From the NCBI GenBank assembly GCA_900544385.1, contig UQVD01000003.1, positions 1 to 44,866 on the forward strand: a stretch of 44,866 nucleotides of DNA. The letters are read 5' to 3'. Of the stretch, positions 1 through 7,074 are shown one piece after another; the stretch's first letter is position 1, and every line of letters starts with the position of its first letter. The translations under genes were made by a program, and so were the position numbers. Below the pieces are notes generated by a model. That model saw only the letters and a list, made by a program, of their open reading frames with translations, was not told the origin of the DNA and ran no database searches. The DNA comes from an uncultured Collinsella sp. Its GTDB lineage: Bacteria; Actinomycetota; Coriobacteriia; Coriobacteriales; Coriobacteriaceae.

Positions 1-48
1 TCTACACACTGCATATCGTCGGCAGCGTCAGATGTGTATAAGAGACAG
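1..48 (+). other. Illumina Nextera adapter and i5 index (artefact)
   Basis: Bases 16-48 match the Nextera read-1 transposase adapter, ending in the mosaic end AGATGTGTATAAGAGACAG. Bases 1-7 (TCTACAC) match the end of the P5 primer, and 8-15 (ACTGCATA) look like an i5 index. This is library-construction sequence left in the assembly. Genomic sequence begins at about base 49. Any protein predicted to start with MCIRDR here is a product of the adapter. Confidence 0.97.
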
Positions 49-49
49 G

Positions 50-1081
50 TACTGGCGCCTCTCTGCCACGGTCCCGGCCGGGCTCGCGGCCTACGACACC
101 TATGCGGTGCGGTTCGTCGACACCATGAGCGCGGGGCTCGACCCCTCCAGGGTGGCCGCGAGCATGCGCGTGTACGTGGCGGCGGGCGCGGACGGCGGCT
201 TTGACGCCGTCTCGGCCGGTAAGGACGGCCGCGTCGGCACCGAGCCCGCGAAGGGCTGGACCGACATCACGGCCCAGTGCAGGGTCTCGGTCGACGATAA
301 GATCTTCACCGTGCGCACCGGCGACATCATCGCCGCGCTCGGCGGGGCCGACGCCTTTACCGCTGGCGCCCGCGTGGTCGCCGTGTACAACGCACCGCTC
401 AACAGCGCATGCAACCACGGCATCGCGAAGGGCAACCCCAACGAGGTCTACCTGCGCTACCCGCGCTCTCCCTTTGCCGACCAGTCCGGCGAGGCCGGCT
501 TTACCCGCACGCCGAGCGATGACGCGTGCGCCTACACCTGGGATCTCGCGCTCACCAAGCGCGGCAGCGACGGCGACAAGCCGCTTGCCGGGGCGGTCCT
601 GAGCATCGCCGACGACCGCGGCCGCACGCTGGCGGCCGACGGCACGTGGGATGCGGAGGGCAAGGCCACCGTCACCACGGGCGAGGACGGCCGCGTGACC
701 GTCTCGGGCGTGGACTCGGGCAAGCTGGAGGTCCGCGAGCTCAAGGCGCCCAAGGGCTACACCGCCTTCGAGGGCACGCGCTCCGTGACGGTCAAGGCCG
801 AGGGCCTGGACGTCGATCAGGTGGCCGCCGCCAAGCCCAAGCTCACCATCACGGCCGAGTCGCCCCTGCGCGCCGACAGCGCGGACGGGTCGACGGGCAG
901 CCTGGAGGCGTCGCTCATCAACACGCCCACCGGCACACCCCCTAGCATTACCACCGGAGGCTTTATGCCCTCGACTGGCGATATGGCAATGTACGCCGCG
1001 GCCGCCGCAGCGGTCGCCGGAGCCGCGCTCATCGTGGTCGCGCTCCTGGTCAAGCGGGGAGGTGGCAGCCATAAAGAGTAG
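50..1081 (+). CDS. Sortase-anchored Cna_B-domain surface protein, 5' truncated
   Basis: This is the C-terminal ~343 residues of a surface adhesin or pilin; its start is lost at the contig edge and replaced by adapter. An isopeptide-type adhesin region is followed by one Cna_B/SpaA-like domain (about 545-800). That domain carries an E-box-like segment, VRELKAPKGY, in which the Glu would help form a Lys-Asn isopeptide bond. The C-terminus has a sorting signal, MPSTG (an LPXTG variant), then a hydrophobic helix and a basic tail (VKRGGG). The protein is therefore expected to be cleaved by a sortase and joined to a pilus or the wall. The pilin and class C sortase downstream fit a pilus locus. GC is clearly higher than in the neighbouring pilin. 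Confidence 0.88.
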   Translation, partial: YWRLSATVPAGLAAYDTYAVRFVDTMSAGLDPSRVAASMRVYVAAGADGGFDAVSAGKDGRVGTEPAKGWTDITAQCRVSVDDKIFTVRTGDIIAALGGADAFTAGARVVAVYNAPLNSACNHGIAKGNPNEVYLRYPRSPFADQSGEAGFTRTPSDDACAYTWDLALTKRGSDGDKPLAGAVLSIADDRGRTLAADGTWDAEGKATVTTGEDGRVTVSGVDSGKLEVRELKAPKGYTAFEGTRSVTVKAEGLDVDQVAAAKPKLTITAESPLRADSADGSTGSLEASLINTPTGTPPSITTGGFMPSTGDMAMYAAAAAAVAGAALIVVALLVKRGGGSHKE

Positions 1082-1189
1082 CTGGCAGCCCCACAGAGAG
1101 CGGGGCGAGACGTAGCGAAGTAGATGCTTAGACACAGACAGACAGATTTAGATCAAATGGAATTCGAGCAGAAAGCAGAGGAAAAGAAG

Positions 1190-2512
1190 ATGAGCATGAG
1201 CAAGAACATCGCACGCCTGGCAGTAACCGCCGGCCTCACAGCAGCGCTGAGCTTCGGCGGAGTCATGGCCCCGGTGACCATGGCGTTTGCTGAGGGTACG
1301 CCGACGGTGGCTCCGGATGGCAATGTAAAGATTGACGAGAAGACCTATACGGATACAACCTTTAAGGGTATCCAGATTTTCAAGGCCAAGGTCACGCAGG
1401 ATTTGGAAGGCGTTAACAACTGGAATGGCGCTAAGACGCTTTCCGACATTGAGTGGGCGTCAGATGCCGTTAGGGATGCTGTGATCGGGGCTGCCGATAC
1501 TAACGACGTTACAAAGCCCTCCGGCAATGATGCTCAGAAGTGGGCTGACTGGCTTAAAGGTAAAACCGAAGGTGAGTACAAGTCAGGTACAGACAAGACT
1601 ACTAAGCTCGATGCCGGAAAGACTCTCGACAAGATCGCCAAGGCACTCGAGGACGCCAATATCACTGAAGGGACGGATGAGTGCAAAACGAGCGCCGGTG
1701 GCACCTTCACTGGTCTGAATACCGGCTACTGGCTCTTCGTGACTAAAGACGTCAACGCTAGCGCTAATCCACCCAAACGCAACAAGGATACCTTCACTTC
1801 GCCGATTTTCGTCGTTGTTGGCGGTTCTGCTGAGACCATTGCTCCCAAGAAGCAGGTCCCCACTGTGACCAAGGCCGTTAAGGATGACAAAGAAGGCGGC
1901 TCTTTTGGCGATAATGTGTTCACGAATCCCAACATGGCTGCGGACTCCCGAATGGATCAGTTTATCGATTATCAGCTTACCGGTACCGTTGCGGGTAACA
2001 TCAACACTTACAGCACCTCCTACAAATACATCTTCACGGATAAGCTTCCCGAATCCATGACGCCGAAGTTTAAGGACGGCAGCACGACGCCAGACGTCAC
2101 GGTCAAAATTGGCAATATAAAGGTCAACTCCTCTAGCTACGAATTAGGCTACAACAACAACGTACTCACAGTTAGTTTCACTGATCTTAAGGCGTGCGAG
2201 AACGAGGAAGGCGGCCCTATCGCCCTGGATGGCAACTCTAAGGTGACCGTTGAGTACCAGGCCAAGCTCGACTCCACCAAGATCTTCGACGCTAATGATG
2301 CCATTAAGACTGATTTCGAGGGACTCGTCGGCAAGGCGCAGAAGAATGAGGTTCAGCTTACCTACTCGAATAACCCGCACGGTGCCGGTGAGGGCACTAC
2401 GGTCATTCACCCTGCTTATGACTATACCTACGGCATCGATGTCACCAAGGTTGGTAGTGACGCTGTAGATGGCAAAAACCCGACTCTTTCGGGCGTTAAA
2501 TTCACTCTGTAG
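1190..2512 (+). CDS. SpaA-type major pilin, N-terminal part, ends at in-frame TAG
   Basis: Start ATG 1190 has an AGAGG ribosome site 8 nt upstream. A signal peptide is evident (MSMSKNIARL, a hydrophobic core, then a cut after MAFA). The body resembles Gram-positive backbone pilins: an N-terminal pilin domain, then a lysine-rich IAPKKQVPT stretch that could supply the pilin-motif lysine, then a D2-type isopeptide domain. Reading stops at TAG 2510-2512 after GVKFTL, a point where family members normally continue into a Cna_B domain. The same frame stays open afterwards for 157 codons to LPLTG. If translation stops here, the 440-residue product lacks a sorting signal and would be secreted unanchored. 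A point mutation, phase-like inactivation or a sequence error could all explain this. Confidence 0.85.
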   Translation: MSMSKNIARLAVTAGLTAALSFGGVMAPVTMAFAEGTPTVAPDGNVKIDEKTYTDTTFKGIQIFKAKVTQDLEGVNNWNGAKTLSDIEWASDAVRDAVIGAADTNDVTKPSGNDAQKWADWLKGKTEGEYKSGTDKTTKLDAGKTLDKIAKALEDANITEGTDECKTSAGGTFTGLNTGYWLFVTKDVNASANPPKRNKDTFTSPIFVVVGGSAETIAPKKQVPTVTKAVKDDKEGGSFGDNVFTNPNMAADSRMDQFIDYQLTGTVAGNINTYSTSYKYIFTDKLPESMTPKFKDGSTTPDVTVKIGNIKVNSSSYELGYNNNVLTVSFTDLKACENEEGGPIALDGNSKVTVEYQAKLDSTKIFDANDAIKTDFEGLVGKAQKNEVQLTYSNNPHGAGEGTTVIHPAYDYTYGIDVTKVGSDAVDGKNPTLSGVKFTL

Positions 2513-2986
2513 GAGAAGAATGGCGAAACCATCGAAAACAAGTACATCGACGCTAAGGGCGTAAAACATAACGAAGGCGATGTGGTGCAGCTTACCACGG
2601 ATGACGACGGCAAAATTAATGTTGTCGGTCTCGATGAGGGCACCTATGTCCTCAAGGAGGTTGAGCCTGCCCCTGGGTACAACAATTCCGCAGCAAGTGG
2701 TGTTACCTTCACTATCAGCCGTACGCTCAACCAGGCCGGTACGGATGTGACGCCCGACGCTACGAGTGCTATCGAGGCAGGTCAAGATGTTGTTCAGGCT
2801 GACTCTGCAAAGGCTGAGGTCGGTAAGCTCAGCTTCACCATTGTCGACCAGAAGGGCACCGGCCTTCCCCTCACCGGCCTTAACGGCGTGACCTTCACTT
2901 GGATCGCTGGTGGCGCGGTGCTGTGCATCGGTGTGGCGCACCTCATCCGCAGCCGTAAGCAGGCTGAGGAGTCCGAGCAGGAGTAA
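2513..2986 (+). pseudogene. C-terminal part of the same pilin (Cna_B domain, LPLTG anchor)
   Basis: This is the direct in-frame continuation of the pilin after the amber codon. It begins EKNGETIENK, carries the E-box segment GTYVLKEVEPAPGY, and ends in LPLTG, a hydrophobic helix and a charged tail (IRSRKQAEESEQE). GTG 2582 could restart translation, but the product would have no signal peptide. With TAG read as sense, the whole gene would encode 598 residues, a usual size for a backbone pilin. I therefore treat the two parts as one interrupted gene. Confidence 0.85.
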
Positions 2987-3086
2987 CGCTCGCTCACCCA
3001 TCCCTTTGGCAGGTGGGATGTGATGGCCATGAGACTTGCGGACATTTTTCTCGTCCATCCACGTTCTTGCTTTGCCATTCTTTTTT

Positions 3087-3126
3087 CGGGGCAGACTCCA
3101 CACTGGAGTCTGCCCCGTTCTTTTGG
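3087..3126 (+). terminator. Rho-independent terminator of the pilin genes
   Basis: A 14-bp perfect stem (3087-3100 with 3104-3117, loop CAC) is followed by TTCTTTT. A run of T lies just before it as well, so it could work in both directions. It ends the pilin transcript. Confidence 0.85.
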
Positions 3127-3291
3127 GATAACGCAGCCAGCCTCCATTGTCCGATGGATCGAGCGTATGAATATCGAACAGATGTTTGCAATTATTGCGT
3201 TTACCAGCCGTGGGTGCATACGCTCGCAGTAAAATACCCTTGCGACGCATCCCGTGCGCGGGCGGCCGACGACTCGATCGGAGGTCACCAT

Positions 3292-3444
3292 ATGCTGAAA
3301 TTCCTTAACGCGCTCGCCGCCCTCGCGGCGGTGGGCTCGTTCGTCATCGCGTTTCTTGACTCGTATGAGGTTCGGTTTAAGGTCCGTAGGCGCACGCGCG
3401 GTGCGGACGGTAGAAGGCATTTGCGCCGCAATAAGCGCAAATAA
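3292..3444 (+). CDS. Small membrane protein with basic tail, 50 aa
   Basis: ATG 3292 follows a clean GGAGGT site at 3280-3285. The product is one hydrophobic helix (LNALAALAAVGSFVIAFL) followed by a strongly basic tail (VRRRTRGADGRRHLRRNKRK). It has its own terminator. I do not recognise a family. A small single-pass protein with a cytoplasmic basic tail is possible. It lies inside the pilus locus, but nothing ties it functionally to pili. Confidence 0.6.
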   Translation: MLKFLNALAALAAVGSFVIAFLDSYEVRFKVRRRTRGADGRRHLRRNKRK

Positions 3445-3445
3445 G

Positions 3446-3474
3446 AATGCCCGGGGGTCGGATCCCGGGCATTT
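3446..3474 (+). terminator. Terminator-like hairpin after the small protein
   Basis: A 10-bp perfect stem AATGCCCGGG / CCCGGGCATT (3446-3455, 3464-3473) has an 8-nt loop and starts one base after the stop codon. The T-tract is weak. Confidence 0.65.
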
Positions 3475-3611
3475 AACAAAACCAGAAAACTAGGCCGCCC
3501 GCGCTCTCGTACACTTACGCGGGGTGCGTCGTTTTCTATTGACATTGTATCCCGAATCGCCCAACCGATTCGGGACATTTTGAAAACTCAAATGCGGGCC
3601 TACGCACGAAA

Positions 3612-3662
3612 GGAATCTCGTTAATTCCGAAAATTATGTATAATTCCAATTAAAAATGGAAT
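3612..3662 (+). promoter_or_regulatory. Promoter with GGAAT/ATTCC inverted repeats (putative operator)
   Basis: A perfect -10-like TATAAT lies at 3639-3644. Two inverted pairs surround it: GGAAT 3612-3616 with ATTCC 3624-3628, and ATTCCA 3643-3648 with TGGAAT 3657-3662. The second pair overlaps the -10 box. This arrangement suits autorepression by the winged-helix protein encoded just downstream, as in AbiEi-type antitoxins, but that is an inference. I could not see a good -35. Confidence 0.45.
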
Positions 3663-3674
3663 CAAACGAAAACG

Positions 3675-4643
3675 ATGGAAATGAACGAAGCGCTAATCTA
3701 CTTACAAGAAGCACTAGGCCTCTCCGCCAAGACCAAAACTTGGCCTGGATCCGCACGCTTGCCATTGCATCTGCGGGCGATTGAGGTCCGCGCTGTTGAC
3801 GCAAACGGTTTTTCGTTTTTGCTTGCAAGTTTGCCTACTGGCGTCGGGCTTCCCGAGGCTAAGAGAGTCTATAGCCAGCTAGCCTTGCGCGCGGAGACTC
3901 CTGTTGTCGTTTCGTTTCCTGATGCCGATGCACGTCAGCGCAAAGCATTGGTCGCACAAGGGATTCCCTTTGTCTGCCCTGGTAGACAGGCTTTTCTTCC
4001 ATTTATGGGCACGGCCTGCACGGAGAGGGGCGGTGCCTGGTTTCGCAATCATGCGACCAAGATGTCACCCAACGCACAGGCTGCCGCAATCTGGGGAGCA
4101 GCCCAGGAGCCATATCGTCCCTATGACCTTTGTCGTGCGCTTGGGATTTCGGCAAGCCGTGCGAGTGAGGCCATAACCGAGCTTGTTGACAGGGGACTCG
4201 CGAGGCGCGAGCGTCGCGAGCGACGTGTCGTCGTGTTCCCTGTTGCCGTTGATCTTTTGCTCAGTGAGCACATGGCAGAGCTCTCCTCGCCTGTCTCGAA
4301 GGTCTTTTTTGCAAGGAAGACGCCGCAGGTCGACTATCTTGTTGACGCCGGGGAGACGGCGCTCGCTGCGCGTTCGATGCTCGCTGCGCCGGGCATGGAA
4401 CAAAAGGCCGTCTTAAGAAGTGCATGGCGTCAACTGAGCGACCTCGAAGTCGCAGACGGGGAGTTGCCGGATAACGAAACGGCGATGATCCAAGTGTGGC
4501 GCTATGCGCCCGTGTTTGCCGACTCCTCCCGCGTCGACGACATTTCGCTTGCGCTATCTTTGGCGGCAATCGACGATGAGCGAATTCAGCTCGAAGTCGA
4601 TCACATGTTTGGAAAGGACTATCCATGGCAAGAAGCGCTGTAG
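3675..4643 (+). CDS. Winged-helix regulator of a toxin-antitoxin-like pair
   Basis: The 322-residue protein has no membrane segment. Residues ~1-125 form an alpha/beta-looking region that I cannot assign. Residues ~133-190 look like a MarR-type winged helix (DLCRALGISASRASEAITEL, then a basic wing RRERRERRVVV). The C-terminal third is acidic and unassigned. The next gene, a nucleotidyltransferase, overlaps it by 19 nt, so the two are probably translationally coupled. The order of DNA-binding protein then NTase matches AbiEi/AbiEii and MenA/MenT (type IV-like) modules. I infer an antitoxin or regulator role. ATG 3681 is an alternative start, and no strong ribosome site is visible. Confidence 0.65.
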   Translation: MEMNEALIYLQEALGLSAKTKTWPGSARLPLHLRAIEVRAVDANGFSFLLASLPTGVGLPEAKRVYSQLALRAETPVVVSFPDADARQRKALVAQGIPFVCPGRQAFLPFMGTACTERGGAWFRNHATKMSPNAQAAAIWGAAQEPYRPYDLCRALGISASRASEAITELVDRGLARRERRERRVVVFPVAVDLLLSEHMAELSSPVSKVFFARKTPQVDYLVDAGETALAARSMLAAPGMEQKAVLRSAWRQLSDLEVADGELPDNETAMIQVWRYAPVFADSSRVDDISLALSLAAIDDERIQLEVDHMFGKDYPWQEAL

Positions 4644-5398
4644 AAGGCCTCCAAGAATTTCAGCAGCATATGCAAGAAGCTGCAGGATCGTATGCCCTTA
4701 TCGGCGGCACGGCATGCGACATTTTGCTCGCGGAGGCGGGACTTCCGTTTAGGATGACTCACGATTTTGATGTTGTAATTGTCGCCGACGACCGGTTGCC
4801 TCAGACGGCAGAAGCTATATGGACTTTGGTGCGTGATGGCGGCTACCGCTGCGGCTGGGGCGAAGGCAAAGGCTCATGTTTTTATCGGTTTACAGAGCCT
4901 AAGAGGCCGGGCTACCCCCATATGATCGAACTCTTCGCGAAGTGCCCCGACTTTCTAAAGGGTCGTGAGGGGATTGATGTGGCGCCCATTCACGTTGATG
5001 AAAACATAAGCAGTCTGTCGGCAATTTTGTTGGACGATGCTTACTACAGCTTGTTCCTTCAGGGAATTCGGACCGTAGGCGGCGTTTCGGTCCTGGGTAC
5101 GGAATACATTGTCCCGTTCAAAGCGAAGGCGTATCTCGACCTAAAAGCTAGAAGGGAAGCGGGGGAGAACGTTGATTCGAGGAAGGTAAAAAAGCATAAA
5201 CGCGATGCACTGAGGCTTGCTCAGCTGCTTGGCGAGTCGGAAGGTGTCGACCTGCGCGGAGAACTGAAGGACGATATGCTTGCGTTTGTTAAAGATTGTG
5301 AGGTGGGCGACGTCAATCTGAAACAGATCGGGGTTGCGGGCGTAACGATGGCGCAGTTGCTCGAAACGATGAAAGCAATATATGGCTTGATTGGTTGA
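4625..5398 (+). CDS. AbiEii/MenT-like nucleotidyltransferase
   Basis: The 257-residue protein opens with a nucleotidyltransferase-fold signature. A GG motif (G27-G28 in LIGGTACD) is followed by THDFDVV, where D47 and D49 are the likely metal-binding pair. This GG...DxD layout is seen in COG2253 AbiEii toxins, MenT tRNA nucleotidyltransferases and minor NTases. A basic KKHKRDALRL segment follows at about residue 190. It overlaps the regulator gene by 19 nt. A function as a growth-inhibiting or phage-defence nucleotidyltransferase is inferred from fold and gene pairing. A housekeeping NTase is less likely given the partner. Confidence 0.7.
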   Translation: MARSAVEGLQEFQQHMQEAAGSYALIGGTACDILLAEAGLPFRMTHDFDVVIVADDRLPQTAEAIWTLVRDGGYRCGWGEGKGSCFYRFTEPKRPGYPHMIELFAKCPDFLKGREGIDVAPIHVDENISSLSAILLDDAYYSLFLQGIRTVGGVSVLGTEYIVPFKAKAYLDLKARREAGENVDSRKVKKHKRDALRLAQLLGESEGVDLRGELKDDMLAFVKDCEVGDVNLKQIGVAGVTMAQLLETMKAIYGLIG

Positions 5399-5479
5399 GT
5401 GGGGTTACGTGGCCCGGACGGTGCAGTCTAGCTGCGTTGTCCGGCGCGGAAGCTCGCTAATCAGCTATTATTTGTTTAG

Positions 5480-5493
5480 ACAACTTGAGTTGT
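5480..5493. promoter_or_regulatory. Short dyad before sortase gene
   Basis: ACAACT-TG-AGTTGT is a 6+6 inverted repeat ending right at the ribosome site of the sortase gene (AGAGGAG, 5494-5500). It could be an operator or a small mRNA hairpin. Nothing else supports it. Confidence 0.25.
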
Positions 5494-5509
5494 AGAGGAG
5501 TGACCGGCG

Positions 5510-6436
5510 ATGGTGCAGGGCGCCAAACATATGAAGAGCAATAACGCCGCGGCCAACGGTGGCTCAAGCCCTCAGCCCAAACCCAAGCGCCGTCGCAAGC
5601 GGCTGCCGCGCTGGGCCGACCGGCTCATCACCATCGTCATCATCCTTATTGGCGTGGGCCTTATGACCTGGCCGTGGATCTTGGACCGGCTCGAGGCCTC
5701 GGGCGTGTTCAACCAGATCAGCACCGTGTCCAGCACCGTGGACGCGCTGTCTGCCGAGGAGCGCGAGCGCATCCTGCTCCAGGCGCGCTCCTTTAACGAG
5801 CAGCTGGCGGGCGAGGCCACCGAGCTCCCCGCCGACCAGATCGAACCCTACGCCCAGCAGCTCATCTTTGACCGCGACCCCATGATGAGCTGGGTCGAGA
5901 TCCCCTCCATCGACGTGAGCATGCCCATCTACCACGGCACGAGCGAAGAAGTCCTCATGGCGGGCGTCGGCCATCTGGAGGGCACGAGCCTGCCGGTGGG
6001 CGGCACCTCGACGCATTGCGTGCTCACCGCACACTCGGGCATGCGCAACCTGAGCATGTTCGACGACATCCACTCGCTGGAGCCCGGCGACCTGGTGCTG
6101 CTGCACACCATGAACAAGACGCTCGCCTACAAGATGGTGGACTCCGAGGTCGTGCTGCCCGAGGAGATGGAGTCGCTGACCATCGAGCCCGGCGCCGACA
6201 AAGTAACGCTCGTCACCTGCACGCCCTACGGCGTAAACGACCATCGCCTGCTGGTGCATTGCGTGCGCACCAAGTACAACAAGAAGGACGTCGACAAGCA
6301 AAAGTCGCTGGCCGGCCGCCACTGGGGCAAGCGCGAGTTTGCCGTGCTTATCGTGGTCGTAGCCATTGTTCTGTTGCTGCTGGACATCGTTATCCACGCG
6401 GTCCGCAAGCGCCGCAAGGCCAAGGCCTCGGCATAA
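5510..6436 (+). CDS. srtC: Class C (pilus-assembly) sortase
   Basis: ATG 5510 sits 9 nt after AGAGGAG. A basic N-terminus is followed by a membrane helix (LITIVIILIGVGLMTWPWIL). The sortase domain has the full catalytic set: H175 (LTAHSG), C237 in TLVTCTPYG and R246 (DHRLLVHCVRT). A second helix (VLIVVVAIVLLLLDIVI) and a basic tail close the protein, which is the usual class C layout. The enzyme would cut LPXTG-like signals and polymerise pilin subunits through lysines. The two upstream sorting-signal proteins are its likely substrates. The toxin-antitoxin-like pair separates it from them. Confidence 0.93.
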   Translation: MVQGAKHMKSNNAAANGGSSPQPKPKRRRKRLPRWADRLITIVIILIGVGLMTWPWILDRLEASGVFNQISTVSSTVDALSAEERERILLQARSFNEQLAGEATELPADQIEPYAQQLIFDRDPMMSWVEIPSIDVSMPIYHGTSEEVLMAGVGHLEGTSLPVGGTSTHCVLTAHSGMRNLSMFDDIHSLEPGDLVLLHTMNKTLAYKMVDSEVVLPEEMESLTIEPGADKVTLVTCTPYGVNDHRLLVHCVRTKYNKKDVDKQKSLAGRHWGKREFAVLIVVVAIVLLLLDIVIHAVRKRRKAKASA

Positions 6437-6448
6437 GACATCGTTCAG

Positions 6449-6485
6449 AACCACCACAATGGGGACAGGCACCTTTGTGGTGGTT
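6449..6485. repeat. Palindromic repeat with GGGGACAGGCACC loop (REP-like)
   Basis: Arms AACCACCACAA (6449-6459) and TTGTGGTGGTT (6475-6485) are perfect over 11 bp and enclose TGGGGACAGGCACCT. Eighteen bases, 6468-6485, recur in inverse orientation at 43678-43695. Such GGGACAGGCACC palindromes resemble dispersed REP-like repeats, some of which are mobilised by Y1-type REP transposases. No such transposase is in the window. Confidence 0.7.
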
Positions 6486-6494
6486 GGGGCTTCC

Positions 6495-6559
6495 AAACCA
6501 TCACAACATTCGATGAAAATCTCGATTTTGGCGAAAAACGTCGAATGTTGTGATGGTTT
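6495..6559. repeat. 19-bp perfect inverted repeat, long hairpin
   Basis: Arms at 6495-6513 and 6541-6559 (starting AAACCATCAC, ending GTGATGGTTT) pair perfectly. They flank a 27-nt loop with its own small AAAATC/GATTTT dyad. The loop also contains GGCGAAAAA, as does the larger inverted repeat at 16865-17042. It lies downstream of the sortase gene and could stop transcription, but it has no clear T-tract. Confidence 0.8.
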
Positions 6560-6630
6560 TCGTTGTGGGCGAGACGGTTTTCGCTATGGACGGGACGGTT
6601 TTCGCTATGGACGGTGCGGTTTCGCTGCGG
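6552..6630. repeat. 21-bp tandem repeat, about 3.7 copies
   Basis: The unit is GACGGTTTTCGCTATGGACGG. Copies lie at 6573-6593 and 6594-6614 (identical), with a degenerate copy at 6552-6572 and a partial one from 6615. The first copy overlaps the right arm of the neighbouring hairpin. One frame would read DGFRYGR repeats, but no ribosome site or plausible gene supports translation. Confidence 0.8.
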
Positions 6631-6762
6631 AACCGCCAGCCTGCCGCCTGCCAGCCCGCCGTCCTCGTTACGTTTTCGCTGCATTTGGGTAAAGCGCCTG
6701 CTCCAAGCCGGCGTTGCCTTGTATACTAGAGCGGTTTAACTGCTATGCGGAAGGGAGCGCCT

Positions 6763-7074
6763 ATGGCACTCAGCGAGAAAGACGTGCGCGGCATCGCCGA
6801 GTACGCAAAGATCGCACTGACCGATGACGAGCTCACCCAGTTGACGTCCTATCTGAACGACGCCGTCCAGATGCTCGAGCCCGTCTTGCAATATGACTTG
6901 CCCGACGTGGAGCCCACGTTCCATCCTATCGGAAGCCTGTCCAACGTGATGGGCGATGATCTGCGCGAGCCCGAGCGCGACCTGCCGCTCGAAGTTGCGC
7001 TCGAAAACGCCGGCAGCGCGCGCGACCGCTACTTCCGCGTGCCGTCCATTTTGGGAGAGGGGGAGAGCGAGTAA
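6763..7074 (+). CDS. gatC: Asp/Glu-tRNA amidotransferase subunit C
   Basis: This 103-residue protein matches GatC, the small scaffold subunit that holds GatA and GatB together in the enzyme that amidates misacylated Glu-tRNAGln and Asp-tRNAAsn. Family-like features are the N-terminal EKDVRGIAEYAKIAL, the middle LNDAVQMLEPVLQYDLPDVEP and the C-terminal RDRYFRVPSIL. ATG 6763 is preceded by AAGGGAG; an ATG further up (6745) lies before that site and is less likely. The stop overlaps the gatA start (TAATG). Confidence 0.95.
   Translation: MALSEKDVRGIAEYAKIALTDDELTQLTSYLNDAVQMLEPVLQYDLPDVEPTFHPIGSLSNVMGDDLREPERDLPLEVALENAGSARDRYFRVPSILGEGESE

Noticed and set aside
6366..6692. Gene encoding DGFRYGR repeats
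   Set aside because: It overlaps the end of srtC, has no ribosome site of its own, and only reads through a 21-bp DNA repeat.
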